Positions 49,649 through 61,301 of a DNA stretch of 64,000 bases are shown piece by piece. The translations under genes and the position numbers were made by a program. The notes below the pieces were generated by a model, which was given only the letters and a program-made list of their open reading frames with translations, searched no databases and was not told where the DNA came from. Within the stretch, counting starts at the first letter, position 1; every line of letters starts with the position of its first letter. Origin of the DNA: Beroe ovata (Eukaryota > Ctenophora > Nuda > Beroida > Beroidae); the NCBI GenBank assembly GCA_946803715.1, contig CAMPET010000233.1, forward strand, positions 13,900 to 77,899, read 5' to 3'.

Positions 49649-49782
49649 GTATACGTGTGTGTCTGTGTGTGTTTGTGTGTGTGTTTGTGTTCGCGACTGT
49701 TGCCTGTATGTTTGCAAATGAAATACAGACACATAAACACAAACATTAACACATTAACACACACACACACATACACATACAC

Positions 49783-49824
<42 letters not shown>

Positions 49825-49832
49825 CACACACA
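49649..49832. repeat. GT then CA microsatellites facing each other
   Basis: An impure GT tract (about 49649-49690) is followed by a CA tract (about 49740-49832), so the transcript of either strand could fold back. A single N lies at 49861. Confidence 0.9.
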
Positions 49833-52505
49833 CAGGGTACTCGATGATGTTGACATAACGNACACACACATACTAGCGTGTTTCATGGTAGTTAGCGGAA
49901 TTGCCAGCACTGATCGTGTGATATGCCTGTAATCCGCTCGATCGCTTTGACACCTGACATCTGTCACGCCTCAATAATATCATGGTTGACTAACTAGATG
50001 GTTTACTAACTAGATTCCCTTCTGCTGCAGACCCTAGATTCGAAGAGTTTCTTGATTATCGATTTGTGATGGGAAACTTGAACTTTCGAGTTTTTTTCGT
50101 CCTTTTTTCACAAAGCCGGGCTAGTATTTTGGTATTATAGAACATAGGAATAGTTTGTGCACGAATTTGTTAGTTAGTGTGTTTTGGCCGAGGTTATAGC
50201 ACTGTGAAATAGTGTTAGTGATATTGGGTTTGACGTAACAGAGCTCAAAGAACGCAGGGTAGATATCCCACTTTATTGATTTAGATTACTCTAACTCCTA
50301 CTTTGATCCCTCAATTCCATGATCAGTCTCGATATGAGCAGTGTGAAGACAGAAATATTCTCGCTCTTGTTCTCCGATTAAGATCAGTCAAATCCTTCCT
50401 CTTTTGAATTAGACAACGTTAAACTGTTCATATGTTGAACGAAATACGATGCCTAACTATACGTCTATATGGATTCATTGTTCATGTTAACAATAACTTA
50501 TGTAATTGAAATTCATCCATGTCTCACATGATGACCTTTTTTATCCAACCACCCATCTCAACCATCTCCTATTGTTACATGATCATTTATAGTGATCATT
50601 TAGACACAATATCGTGAGAGGGATCAGAGAGAAAGGAAAAGCCATCCCAATCCTGACTTGAACCGTGTCTCGTACGAAATCGTATGTGGTGTGTATAAAA
50701 AGGCCGCAATATGGAGCAGTTCTCCCCTTATGTTACAGCTGCAGAAATCTGTTAATGAATTGTTCTACTATCACCCTCTTCCCCTCCCAAGTCCGTCTTT
50801 CCCCTAATGTAATCCCTTATTTATACCTCCATGTTTCCCTCTGTTTAATTCCCATTCTCAGTCTGTCCTTCTTTGCGCACATGCAGCGGACGTGTTTCCC
50901 AGCTAGCGATTATAGAAACCCCGCCTTAAGACGGAATGCTTCTGTCTCCAATTAGGGGACAGCCTATGGTTATGTCATTGGGGAATAATATACCGATACG
51001 CACCGCAGTATGGTTCCGGTTCCACTTTAAATGAACATCATATTATGCAAACTCGTATAAGCTGCCGTTGTGTGACTTCACGCGGTTACCTACGACGGCA
51101 GTTCCACGTAAACAGAAAGATCAAACGTCTATTGAACCGGGTTTTATAGTTCGGCAAAAAGATGTCTCAGCGTGCAGTATATGCGGTCCTTGATCGGCTG
51201 GTGCTGCAACGACTGAAATAATTGTGCAGTTTTGTGTTTAAGTTTGCGATATTCATATATATACATCGCGCTCGATCACTCCCCTGTCCAACTAATATTT
51301 GTGGTTATGGAAACTGGGATATTGTGGCGATTGGAAACGTGCTTCTATAATAGTAAGACGTGTTCAATGGTCTTCAAAAACTGACCCATCCATGATTATT
51401 GTGGCACCACGTTCTCGACATACGTAGGAATGCTCCGAAAAGGACTCTATAATTAGGACTTGATTCCCATGCTAGCAAATCTCAAGTATCCAATTTAGGA
51501 AGGCTGCATATTGATTATTGGGGTGTCCGAGAGAAATGGTCACAGCCATCGTGGAATCATATGGTTATATTCATATCCGTGACTTCGCGCGGCCACCATA
51601 TTCATAACTTATGCGGATTGCGGATCATATATAGTACTAGAGAGACATAATTAATCCAAGCTTGCGATGGAAACGAAGCGTTGTTTGGTGTGATACATGT
51701 TCGAGACCTACCTAATTCATCCCTGATTGGCACTGGCACCATTTGAACACGGCGTTATAAGGTCGGCAGAAATTTCAGGTTTATTTCGTGTATTCATACA
51801 AATTGCAATCGTTGTTACAAGACTGCTTGGCGAATCGCCGCATTGGTGCAGCTATTGCTTGCAACTGATGCAATTAATCGCGAAGACAGTAACTGTCTTG
51901 CTTTAAACCCCAAAAAGTAACCTAAGGGATTTCGAAGGTGGGCCACGAGACTTTTACAATTCTGTTGCTCCACTCCTGAGTAAACTGGTAAGGTTCTTAA
52001 TCTTACTCTTAGGACTTTACTGTAGTGAAACGTTATTTCAATTCACAACCTGGTTCAATTGATTAACCATTCCACAACCTACTATATATGATACTTTTGT
52101 ACCACGTTAGCAGATTCCAGTAGATCAGCTATAGATCTTTAGGGTTAAGGGTAGTTCAGATATCATATACCGGTCGAGGGAACTACAGAACTGTGATGAT
52201 CGCCGTGGGAAAAGCTGAAGCTTGGAGGGTGTGTTAAAATCCTGAAGAAGGCAGGTATGGTTACTCAACGAAATCCAGACTGGATCAAGGACTATCGTTA
52301 CTTTAATGTGCTAATGGGTAGGTTAATATGCCTCACAAGTGCAATAGGTATACAGATTACAGGTGAATAATATTCACTTATGCGCAGTGTTGCATATGCC
52401 TACGTTTGAGGTAGTAATCAATGCTTCCATGATTTTTGAAAGAGTGCGACATGTCATTATGTTCGGTTTCAAAGAATTCGTTCAAATATGAACTTTGCTA
52501 TTATC

Positions 52506-52553
52506 TTGTTGTCGATCGATGATAGACCCTGTCGAGAATTTCGTTTTGCGCGT
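52506..52553. repeat. 48-bp element, exact inverted match to 57476-57523
   Basis: The sequence beginning TTGTTGTCGATCGATGATAG and ending TTTCGTTTTGCGCGT is identical, base for base over 48 bp, to the reverse complement of 57476-57523. Similarity ends sharply on both sides. Confidence 0.9.
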
Positions 52554-53713
52554 TATAGATACTCAAAATGTGATTAGGAATGTTCTTTCAGTATTTTATC
52601 CAAGCAGGAATCAAAAAGGGTGTGGCAGATACCACTGTTTTCTGATGGATTTTTTATCTGGCGGTACGGTGAGCCCAGCAAGCATAATCTTCACGCCTTC
52701 ATGTCCCATGATGTTCAAAATACTATAGAACTTAATCGTGTTTATATTTTCAACATCACTTAGCTTCCACTAATTTCTTGAATTTGATCCCATGACCAAT
52801 GACTCATTAATCATTGAATGTGAGCATGTAGCTTTTTATTGGCTAATGATTTACTTAAAATCATAAAAGCTAGCTTCTTGGGTCATACCCTAAATTTCAA
52901 TACACTCTTTCCTGTTTATCACATCCTTACATGACTTGATTCATTTATTTTCCAGTTACCTCTTATTTCATTAAGGCCCTTATTTCAGTATAAAAAACTT
53001 AAAAAAAGGTTTCAGGCATTACATGGCAATGTCTTACTCTTCTTGTGAATGGCTGTGTTATGCCCTCAGAATCCCTTAGAGGGTACTTGTCGATAAGTCT
53101 TATAACCCCTCTCATCAACGAAAGTTACACCTTCGATATTATATAGAAATGTCAATACCATGATCAACATACTGTACAAATGCCCTTCGCGCTTGTTGTC
53201 GACAAAAACACCCAAAAACAATATCCGAGATTAACCACATGCAATCGCAGTTCGCACACACCTATATGATTATGCGATAACGCGTATTATTTCAAATTTG
53301 ATTGCACGGAAGTGCGTTATGATCATATATAACACGCATATAAACACATGATCATATATATGGCACGCACACTGCGAAGCGTGGTATATAAGTAAGTGCT
53401 GTAGGGTAAACTGCCTGAAGGTGCGCGCCTGAGCTCGTTTTAGTTAATCGGAAAAATGGTTGGGATAACATATAGACTGACTTTTGAGTCGATATATCAT
53501 GCATATGTTCATATTCATGATTATATGTCCAGGCATATTGCACTCTGATCCAAGCGGTTGTATTTGTAATATTGACTCCGACGGCTGATCACTGATGAAG
53601 CTAAACGTATGTTCCAAATAGTTAATTTGGTTGTTTCTGTTCGCGGCATCTGGCGTTCTTCATTCTAAGCCCTATAATATTGATATGAAAAAGAACGCGG
53701 CATATTTGAAAGA

Positions 53714-53769
53714 CTGCCGCCACATCACTAGAAATAGCTGCAGTGTTTCTACGTGTGATGTGGCGGCAG
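53714..53769. repeat. 56-nt hairpin, 21 paired bases
   Basis: CTGCCGCCACATCAC (53714-53728) pairs with GTGATGTGGCGGCAG (53755-53769), and TAGAAA pairs with TTTCTA inside a small asymmetric bulge. The terminal loop is about 11 nt. This size and shape resemble a compact miRNA precursor as well as a small inverted-repeat element. Confidence 0.85.
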
Positions 53770-54315
53770 ATGCCGCGAGGGGCTTGCCAGCCCCTTGATT
53801 TATTTCCGTGGATGCGAGCGCTTACCAGCGCCCTGATATTCACATGTTCGCGTCCGCCCCCCTCAAATAATAGCTGTCTTGGCTCACGATTCGAGAGGGT
53901 TTGATTTTTATTGGCATTGTGATTGACAGCTCTTCTCCAGAATTCGCTGTTCTCCGGAAATCGGATTTCCGGGAAATCCTTATCTAAAGTTAATCCTTGG
54001 ATTAGAAAATCGATATCCAGAACATGTTTATAGAAAACCCAATCCCATATATATCCCTTCATAGATAAAACATTGGATTCGATCATGTCTAGAGAGTTTA
54101 CCCATTTATATCGTGTTTAAAATGATGATTTTGAAGAATGAAGATGGGCACTCTTATTGAATTAAAATTAAATTATGCTAGTATTATAGTAGATCGATTT
54201 GAATGAATTTATTGATTGTTATCTTAGTTGATATTAATACTCAACAATAAGAATTCGAAGGAGAAATATAGCTGCAGCCTGATATAACAGTACGCGGGGA
54301 AGATTTGCTGTTACC

Positions 54316-57300
54316 ATGACAACAACTACAACTGAGCCCCTAAGCCCGGTAGAAGATAGGACAGACTCGCCATTAAGTTAGTATAAATCCGATTCCATTG
54401 ACCATTTGTTAATTGATTAGTATGAAATTAATTCAATTCCATAGTATGTTGTTGCATTTGGAGACATGATGGATAATGGATTAAGTCCCACTGCAATGAT
54501 TTAATGAGATGGCCGTCTCAGTAATTGGAATAGAAACACCGTAAACAGGGCTCGCTATATTGTCATAAAACCCACGCAGTTTGTCAAGCACAGATCCAAC
54601 CCGGTCAGCTTCTGCTTAACACAGATCCAACACAGATGTTTGTAGTGCGAACTGCGTTTAAAATACCTCAAGTTTTATGACGCTGCACATGTTTTCTATA
54701 AAATGAACACAGCTCCAATTACCCCTCAGTTAAACCGCGAAACATAGTTACGGCAGATGATTTACGGATTGCGGGCTCAATCCTCGGGACGGTTGTGATC
54801 CTTTCCACAATCATGAATCTCTACACGTTCTATGTTGTGTTTAGAAACTGGAAACGATTCATACAGGTGTGTGTGTGTGTGTGTGTGTGTNNNNNNNNNN
54901 NNNNNNNNNNNNNNNNNNNNNGTCAACTCAACCCACCCCCCATGGTGCCTATATGGCCTATATCTAACCCCCCTAATTCTGAACCCCTGCCTGCAGTTCC
55001 CGTTCAGTCAGTCGAATATCATGTGTATGTTCCTGTCCCTGGCAGATCTAGTGTTTGCAGTTCTGGTGGGTCTGCCTGCAGCGCTACACCTGCAATACGC
55101 TGTGTATTACAGTGAACAGCAGCCTCTGACCATGGTCAACTATGCCAGGTGAGTTTCAGATGACATCTTGCTGGCCACACAGTTAACATCCGTTACCACT
55201 CACCTGACACCACTCACCTGACATCACTCACCTGACACCACAGTATTAGCAATATGTTCGGAAATATACACTGACAGTGTTAAGTACATGATATTCACTC
55301 CACTTTCTACTTTTCTACACTTTGATATCACGCACATTGATATCACGCTGTGGCATTTTGACACTATTTCAATTTGCACAGTGAAACCATGATAATTGTT
55401 AGCCAATCTTGACTACGATTCTCCACAACGTGACACCGCAACGTGACACCGCTTCACAAAAGCTTCTCTTGACACCGCATATTACTGATCATGAGTCATG
55501 ACACGCCCAATTTCAGTTCTATCGAGTGGTTCTTACTGGAGTACATTTTCCTCCTGAGACTGATAATAATCGCAGTGATCTGTATTGATCGATGTGTACA
55601 CATCATCAGACCTCTCACTTACAAGTTCTTCGTAACACACAGTGAGTGTTTTCTATAGCTCACCAGACGTTCACAGTAAAATTAGCGGAGATCTTATTGT
55701 AGGCTTCTCTTTGTCTCGTAAGAAATCTCTGTGGAATCTTGAATTTATTTCAATTTCGAAAAGGTTTCAATGTAGGCATAGTGATTAATTAGTTAATTAA
55801 TTAATTGGCAGAACTGAAAGTGAAGCTCACCCTGATGATGATGATTGCTTATTTTCCCTGCAGGAGTAACAATACTGGTGTGTGTGGTGGTACTGGCATC
55901 GCCATTCATCATGAGAAGCCTACCTAACATCATCTACCTCAACATCGGTAAATGTCCCTTGCCGTGATGCGCTGTCACTGCGACAGTTTGAAGGGGTGTC
56001 TGTCACACGTATTACGTTCGATAGAAAATGATTCCCCCGAATTAACTAACGTCAGCTCAAGTCCAGGCAATGCCAGGCTGATGTTAGAGCCGATTCAATG
56101 TCAATAATGAACTGACCGATTGATGTATTCCCGATAGAGCAATGAATACCAGGATTCCAATAATCGTAAAATCGACGTCAAGAGCTGTACCCAGTACCAC
56201 TTCTAGATTAATTCTAGATTAATGAATCCGTTTATTTTCCGTTTATCTGCATTTATTAAGCCCTCCCTGCTTACTGCATCCAAGCTCTCAAGTCGCTATT
56301 ATTATGCTATTAAGCATCATACATTGGAACAACGTTTGCATTGTTCCATATCCACGTCCTGTGCCTGGCCATAATGCCTGCTATATGCTTATAATACACT
56401 CGCAATATATTTCAGGAGGTGATCTAACCGCTGACATCATATGCAGTTCTTTCTTCAAAGTGGACATCAATACCATCACGGACCGAGCACAGTTCCATGA
56501 AATTCACCATGATCACATGGTTAACAGTCTCCGATACACGGTGCCCCTAACCTGCAGAATTACCATGAGCAGAGCGATTGACCGAAGTCAGTCTAGTGGA
56601 GGGGTGAGTGAGGACGGGGGAGGGAGAAATCCGATTTCGTGATTCTATTTTGAGAACTTGACTTTAATTTTGGGAGGGGCAAAAAAGAATCTAAGAGGGG
56701 ACAAATATATCAGATAATTGTTACCAAACGGAAAAGCGAAAACCCGGTGTTACTATGTGAATATATCCTCATCCCAACCTTAGCCATCGGCTCAACGCCC
56801 TCCTCTCAGGATTCCACAATCGGACAAATAGCACTGTCCGAATTGATCATCATGATATCGGGACTGATAATTTCGTGGTTGGTCATTGTGGTTTCCAATA
56901 TCATCATTATGGTTGTCATCTTCAAGAGGACCAAGGATAGAGGAATACTCACGCACGATGCTAACGCCCAGAAAAAGTAAGGTTTTGGTTTAACTTACAG
57001 TATTGGGTTAAAGCTCCTGGGAATGAAGTTTTCAGTATTTCTATCTTTACTGCTTTACTACAATGATCCTGCTCACAGGAAAGTACAGCAGAGTATCCAG
57101 AAGAACCTGATTGCTACTCTAGTCATGTCCCTGGCGTTCCTGGCAACTAATTCCCCCTACATCATCATCTATCTGACGGAGTATATGGCGTGTGCAGTTC
57201 AGGGAGTTCGGATATTCCTGCAGGTTTGTGTCCAGGGATCATATTATATACCTAGTAGGAACACTTGATCGATGATCAGTGTCTGAGATGGCAGAAATTT

Positions 57301-58520
57301 AAGAGCACCTTGAAATTTGAAAGGTTTTGGCCTGTGAAAACAAAATTTCATAACCAGGAAATATGTCCCGGGAAAAGTTAAATATCCTGTCCGCAAACTT
57401 GATTGTCTGGCGATGCTAGACTGCTGATGCAAGCCGCGAACTTATTCTCTGTCTGAGAATAAGTTTGCGCCGCGCACGCGCAAAACGAAATTCTCGACAG
57501 GGTCTATCATCGATCGACAACAAACTTGACTTTATTTCTTCAGAACGATGAGAAGGTCAGATTGTTCATGGTTATGACTCTCTTTCTTTCCCTCCTGATT
57601 AATCCCTGGCTATACCTCTTCCGCATGGAAACCATCAGGAGGTAACGACAATTACTATAATCTGATGAGGTTCTGACTTCCCTTTTTCCAATTTGACGAT
57701 ATTTCCTGGGAATTCATGTTGTTTTGTTGGTACCAATGCACGTGTAAAATACACGTGTAAAAGTAATGTGTATTTCCGTGAACTTTTGCATTTCATGATG
57801 ATGAATATGGGTGTCTCCCTCGCAGGTTTTTCCCCTGTTTCAAGGGATCGGTTGAGACTGGGAGTTGTGCCAAGAGGAACACCACGACCAGAAGTCACCA
57901 GGAGTTAAGTGAGTGTCTTCGTTCAATTCGCCGCCAAAATGTTCATTTTACACACGTCACACTATGTAGTTCGTTTCATTGTATTTGTACTGTAAAATGT
58001 ACACAATATGTATATCGTGTAAAATTCCACTTCATAGGGATTTACACTCACGTTCCCTCTGTCATCTTTTCTCCCCCAAACCCATCCCATATTTCCAGCT
58101 CTCAGATCCGCTGGTGGCCGATGTCGCCGTGACACATCCCTATCCCAAGACCTCGCCCACCATCCCACCTACTTCCGGTCTAATACTCGACTAGTAAACC
58201 TGAGCTGTTCATCCCTCACTGGGATCAGTAGCACTACCACAACGCCCCATCCCTCCCCTCTCCCTCCCTCTGGGCGGTCGTCCCATTCGCACAATGGTGT
58301 GATGGAAATGTGTGAGGAATTGCCGAGTCATGGGAGTTACAGCCACGATCCCTTGGATCGTGAGGGTATGGGGGATGGAGAGGATGGTTGCCATGGGAAT
58401 GAGGATTCTGTAGTTTTGGAGGAATCGGAGATTGTGTGTATAGTACCAGGGGATGAGATGGAGTGTTGTGAGGATCAGTACGTTGTTTCAAACCCGATCG
58501 TTAATGACACGCATATTTGA
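54316..58520 (+). CDS. Rhodopsin-class (class A) GPCR 1
   Basis: Eleven exons: 54316-54376, 54730-54866, 54997-55148, 55517-55641, 55864-55947, 56416-56603, 56810-56976, 57079-57223, 57544-57641, 57826-57908 and 58099-58520, total 553 aa. Seven helices appear in order, about one per exon: TM1 (GSILGTVVILSTIMNLY), TM2 (FLSLADLVFAVLVGLP), TM3 ending in the DRY-equivalent IDRCVHIIRP, TM4 (VTILVCVVVLASPF), TM5, TM6 (FLATNSPYIIIYL) and TM7 with NPWLY (NPxxY type). FFPCFK follows, a likely palmitoylated Cys and helix 8. The N-terminus is short and Thr-rich without a signal peptide. The C-tail is about 160 residues, Ser/Thr/His-rich then acidic (DEMECCEDQY). The ligand cannot be inferred; the family looks orphan-like. 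A 31-N gap lies in intron 2. The gene converges with GPCR 2. Confidence 0.85.
54867..54921. other. (GT)n tract at splice donor plus 31-N gap
   Basis: A GT repeat starts at the GPCR 1 exon 2 donor (CAG|GTGTGTGTGT) and runs into 31 Ns (54891-54921). The same arrangement occurs at XRN1 40532. Confidence 0.95.
55190..55490. repeat. TGACACCAC-type short repeats in GPCR 1 intron
   Basis: Several units such as CACCTGACACCACTCACC lie at about 55197-55245, with more at about 55428-55475 (CAACGTGACACCGC), in the intron between exons 3 and 4. Confidence 0.8.
57439..57523. repeat. Palindrome plus 48-bp element in GPCR 1 intron
   Basis: AACTTATTCTC (57439-57449) and GAGAATAAGTT (57455-57465) form a perfect 11-bp stem flanked by GC-rich CGCG/TGCGCCGCGC. 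Next to it, 57476-57523 is the exact reverse complement of 52506-52553. Together they look like one end of a small non-autonomous transposon inserted between the TM6 and TM7 exons. Confidence 0.85.
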
Positions 58521-58885
58521 TAGCTGAACACTGCGGCACGTGTAGTTTATTGGTCACGTGTGTTTTGATCACGTGTGTTTTGGTCACGTAGTTACTGTTG
58601 TTCATCACGTGACGAACGCAATTGAATATGAATAGTTTAGGGTGAAAATTTGTCAGATTAATAACTCAAAACTCGACGTCCACTTGATTCGCAAATTTCA
58701 CTTTAAATTCAGATGTGATGCAAAATATATATTATGCAAATTTCATTAACATTAATCCATTAACACCTGTTAATTGCATCAGCATTCGCCACTTTTAAAT
58801 CCCATATAATAATTCCTCGTTCTATTTCAATCGAATTAGCTCTGAATGCATCACAATAATGCAATCCATGAGAAAAGTCCCGTCA

Positions 58886-60346
58886 TTAATCCCTGGTCCC
58901 ACAGCCATTGCCCCATCCCACCATTCTACAGAGCGTCATCCTCAGGTTCCTGTTGTACCTCAGTAACATGACCGTATTGACGAAACCGGTCAGCGGCATT
59001 GCCATGTAGTACCACATAACTGCGTACATCATGCCTTCCCTCGACAAGGATACCAAGCTGAAAACCGAAACATCCGGTTGGAGAACGTAGCCGAATATCT
59101 GAATTATGAAGATCGAGTGAAGGACCATGTAGTTTAGGGATAGGGCCAGGGTACATTTTATCATCGCAGTTTCGAGAGTTGTCAGGCTGCTGATCCTGAT
59201 TGATCTTTGGAGTTGGCATCGGACCGTGGGTCGTTTTACCATTCGTCTCACTTGAAGTTCACGCTTCTTCGACTCTAGATCAGCTTTAAGCTTTTTCATC
59301 TTTACTTTTATTGGATCTAGCATATCGTTGAAAAACTCCGTCTCAGTAGGAACGATTTCCTTCTTGAAATTAGAAACATTTTCATCTCCCATTCCCATAC
59401 TCTTCATTGGAACAGCAGTGGAAATGTTAATACTATTCGAAATAAGAGTTCTGATGGACGAGTTTCCATGCTTAGCACGTCTCACTGGCAACGAGCATAG
59501 CTTGTACGCTACCACTATATTTCCCACAACTATGATAACCCATGCAGCCATAAGTGGGACAGAAACGAGCAAAAGAGTGAAATAGTAGTCGAGATTGTCG
59601 TGATTTCGGAATATCTCCATCATTTTGAAATCGCACATACACCACGATGAACGGTATTTCATTGATGAACCGACCATGTAGGGGATAGCCGCTACGCAAC
59701 CACCTACAGAAGGGAATTTTCAGCTGAAATTACAAATTATTTCCAATTTTGCATTCTTGTACCAGATCAAGGCCAAAGATTGAATATGCATTATGCATGG
59801 CTCCTTACCCCAAATCAAGCTGAGAGTCAGACCAGTCCAGTAAAGTAATCTGTTGAAACTCAATTTTGAAAACCTGAAAAATTATAATTAGGTACGCTTG
59901 AAATTGCATAAAAGCTTCATCATTGAGGCCCTAGAGTTGCGACAGTATTGTGAATTTTTATTAACCTTATTGGATAGATAACTGCCATCATTCTCTCAAT
60001 CGTTGCTACAGAGAGAACAAGCGGTGTTGAAATCTGATCCAGATTGACCAGGAAGCCCGGGATCTGACAGAAAACTGCATCTGGAACCAGCATCCTCCGG
60101 TTGTTAAGAAGATGTAGCCCAAGAACTGTTGCTATCACTCCTGTGATGGGATTGCAAGTAGCCTTAAATTTAATTAGATCTATTTATAGTTTTATTTGGA
60201 TCTATCAGTATCACTATCAGCCATATTTCGGTATTAACCCGACACGATATGGCACAGTGTGATGCTGAATAAGCAATTTGATGTTCTGGCCCTTGTGTTG
60301 TACCATCCAATTAGAATTCCAGTGTTCATAAGCAAGCCCAACACCC
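58886..60346 (-). CDS. Rhodopsin-class GPCR 2 (5' end incomplete)
   Basis: Exons in transcript order are 60346-60239, 60140-59966, 59873-59809 and 59703-58886, open at the 5' end with 388 codons visible. Exon 1 carries the end of TM1 with LLMNTGILIGWY and TM2 (NCLFSITLCHIVSG). Exon 2 has TM2/TM3 with the DRY-equivalent IERMMAVIYPIRL. Exon 3 is TM4. Exon 4 holds TM5 (YYFTLLLVSVPLMAAWVIIVVGN), a long intracellular loop 3 of about 120 basic residues, TM6 and TM7. The NPxxY region is diverged (FVNTVMLLRYN). An upstream exon with the N-terminus and the start of TM1 should exist beyond 60346; I could not place it. The long, charged loop 3 resembles aminergic-type receptors in shape only. It ends 366 bp from the end of GPCR 1, tail to tail, and does not look like a recent copy of it. 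Confidence 0.8.
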
Positions 60347-61301
60347 CTGAGATATTAAGAATTGAGGCTAATTTTCGTCATATCGAATGCAGGCAATTTC
60401 ATGAAAAGATCATGATCCTACATGTTCACCTATTGCTAGATTGATGCTCCCGAAAATAAGATCACTTGTACCGGGCATTTTTTGATGACTGCTAAACAGC
60501 CGAAAACTTTGACGTGTTATTCCCTAATTCTTCGGTCTGCGGTCGCACTTCGCCACTTTAAAAACAAAGACAAAACTGTGGCAGATTTGAAGGCAAATAT
60601 AGCAATGATTTTGTTCAACACAATAACACAACCAATTATCAATTGTTGTGATACCAACTGATAACAGTTTAATGTACGATGAGATTGTGTATATTTCGAT
60701 TATCATGGATTGCCACATGTCACAAAATGACGCGCCGCGCGCTGAGCCAGATTACGCGCAGCATTCAGTGCAACATCAGCTCAAACCTCTTTTGAATCCT
60801 TACTGTCAATGAGGTCATGTGCTTGAGAATATCGTCTTATTCAACCTAAACGGTGATGATCTCAACTGTTATTTTGACGGTCTTCACACGTACGCATTTG
60901 TGTACTGAATTAGATTCGTTACGTTCCGAACGCGCGCAAGCTAAATGCTGAAATTTTAGGTTTCCATCGTTACTTTCTTTTCGCGTTTGACGCAAACCAA
61001 ATGAAATTACCGAAATTTGCCATTTGTGACCTAATTACGACCGATTGATCTTAAATTTCTGCCACAACTCAAAGACTTCTTTAGATTCAATGAATTGTTC
61101 TATGATGAGTTAACGAAATGAAAGGCGGTTATTAAGGCTGGATAAAAATTTCTATTAGATTCACCACTTAGATTCACCATGAATTCTAAAATAAATATAA
61201 AGACATACCCCCTAAAATAAATACATGTCCCCGACAAAAAGAAAATGAGAAATTGGTCAACATATTCAAGGAAACCAGGGTGGGATAGATAAGGACTTCG
61301 T
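60347..61301. other. Region between GPCR 2 and DARS
   Basis: No gene recognised. It should contain the missing 5' exon(s) and promoter of GPCR 2 and the 3' UTR of DARS. CpG-rich patches at about 60730-60765 (GACGCGCCGCGCGC) and 60925-60945 could be the promoter. Confidence 0.5.

Larger units (their letters stand above)
49870..54315. other. Gene-poor region with scattered small elements
   Basis: No gene supported over 4.4 kb. It contains the 48-bp element at 52506-52553 and the hairpin at 53714-53769. The longest open frame, minus 54086-53622 (154 codons), spans the hairpin and has no family resemblance. Just past the hairpin, AGGGGCT/AGCCCCT (about 53777-53796) and GCGCT/AGCGC (about 53818-53832) form two more small stem-loops, each with TGCC or TACC as loop. 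Confidence 0.5.

Noticed and set aside
53622-54086. 154-codon minus-strand open frame
   Set aside because: No family resemblance, spans a hairpin, and composition looks like random AT-rich sequence.
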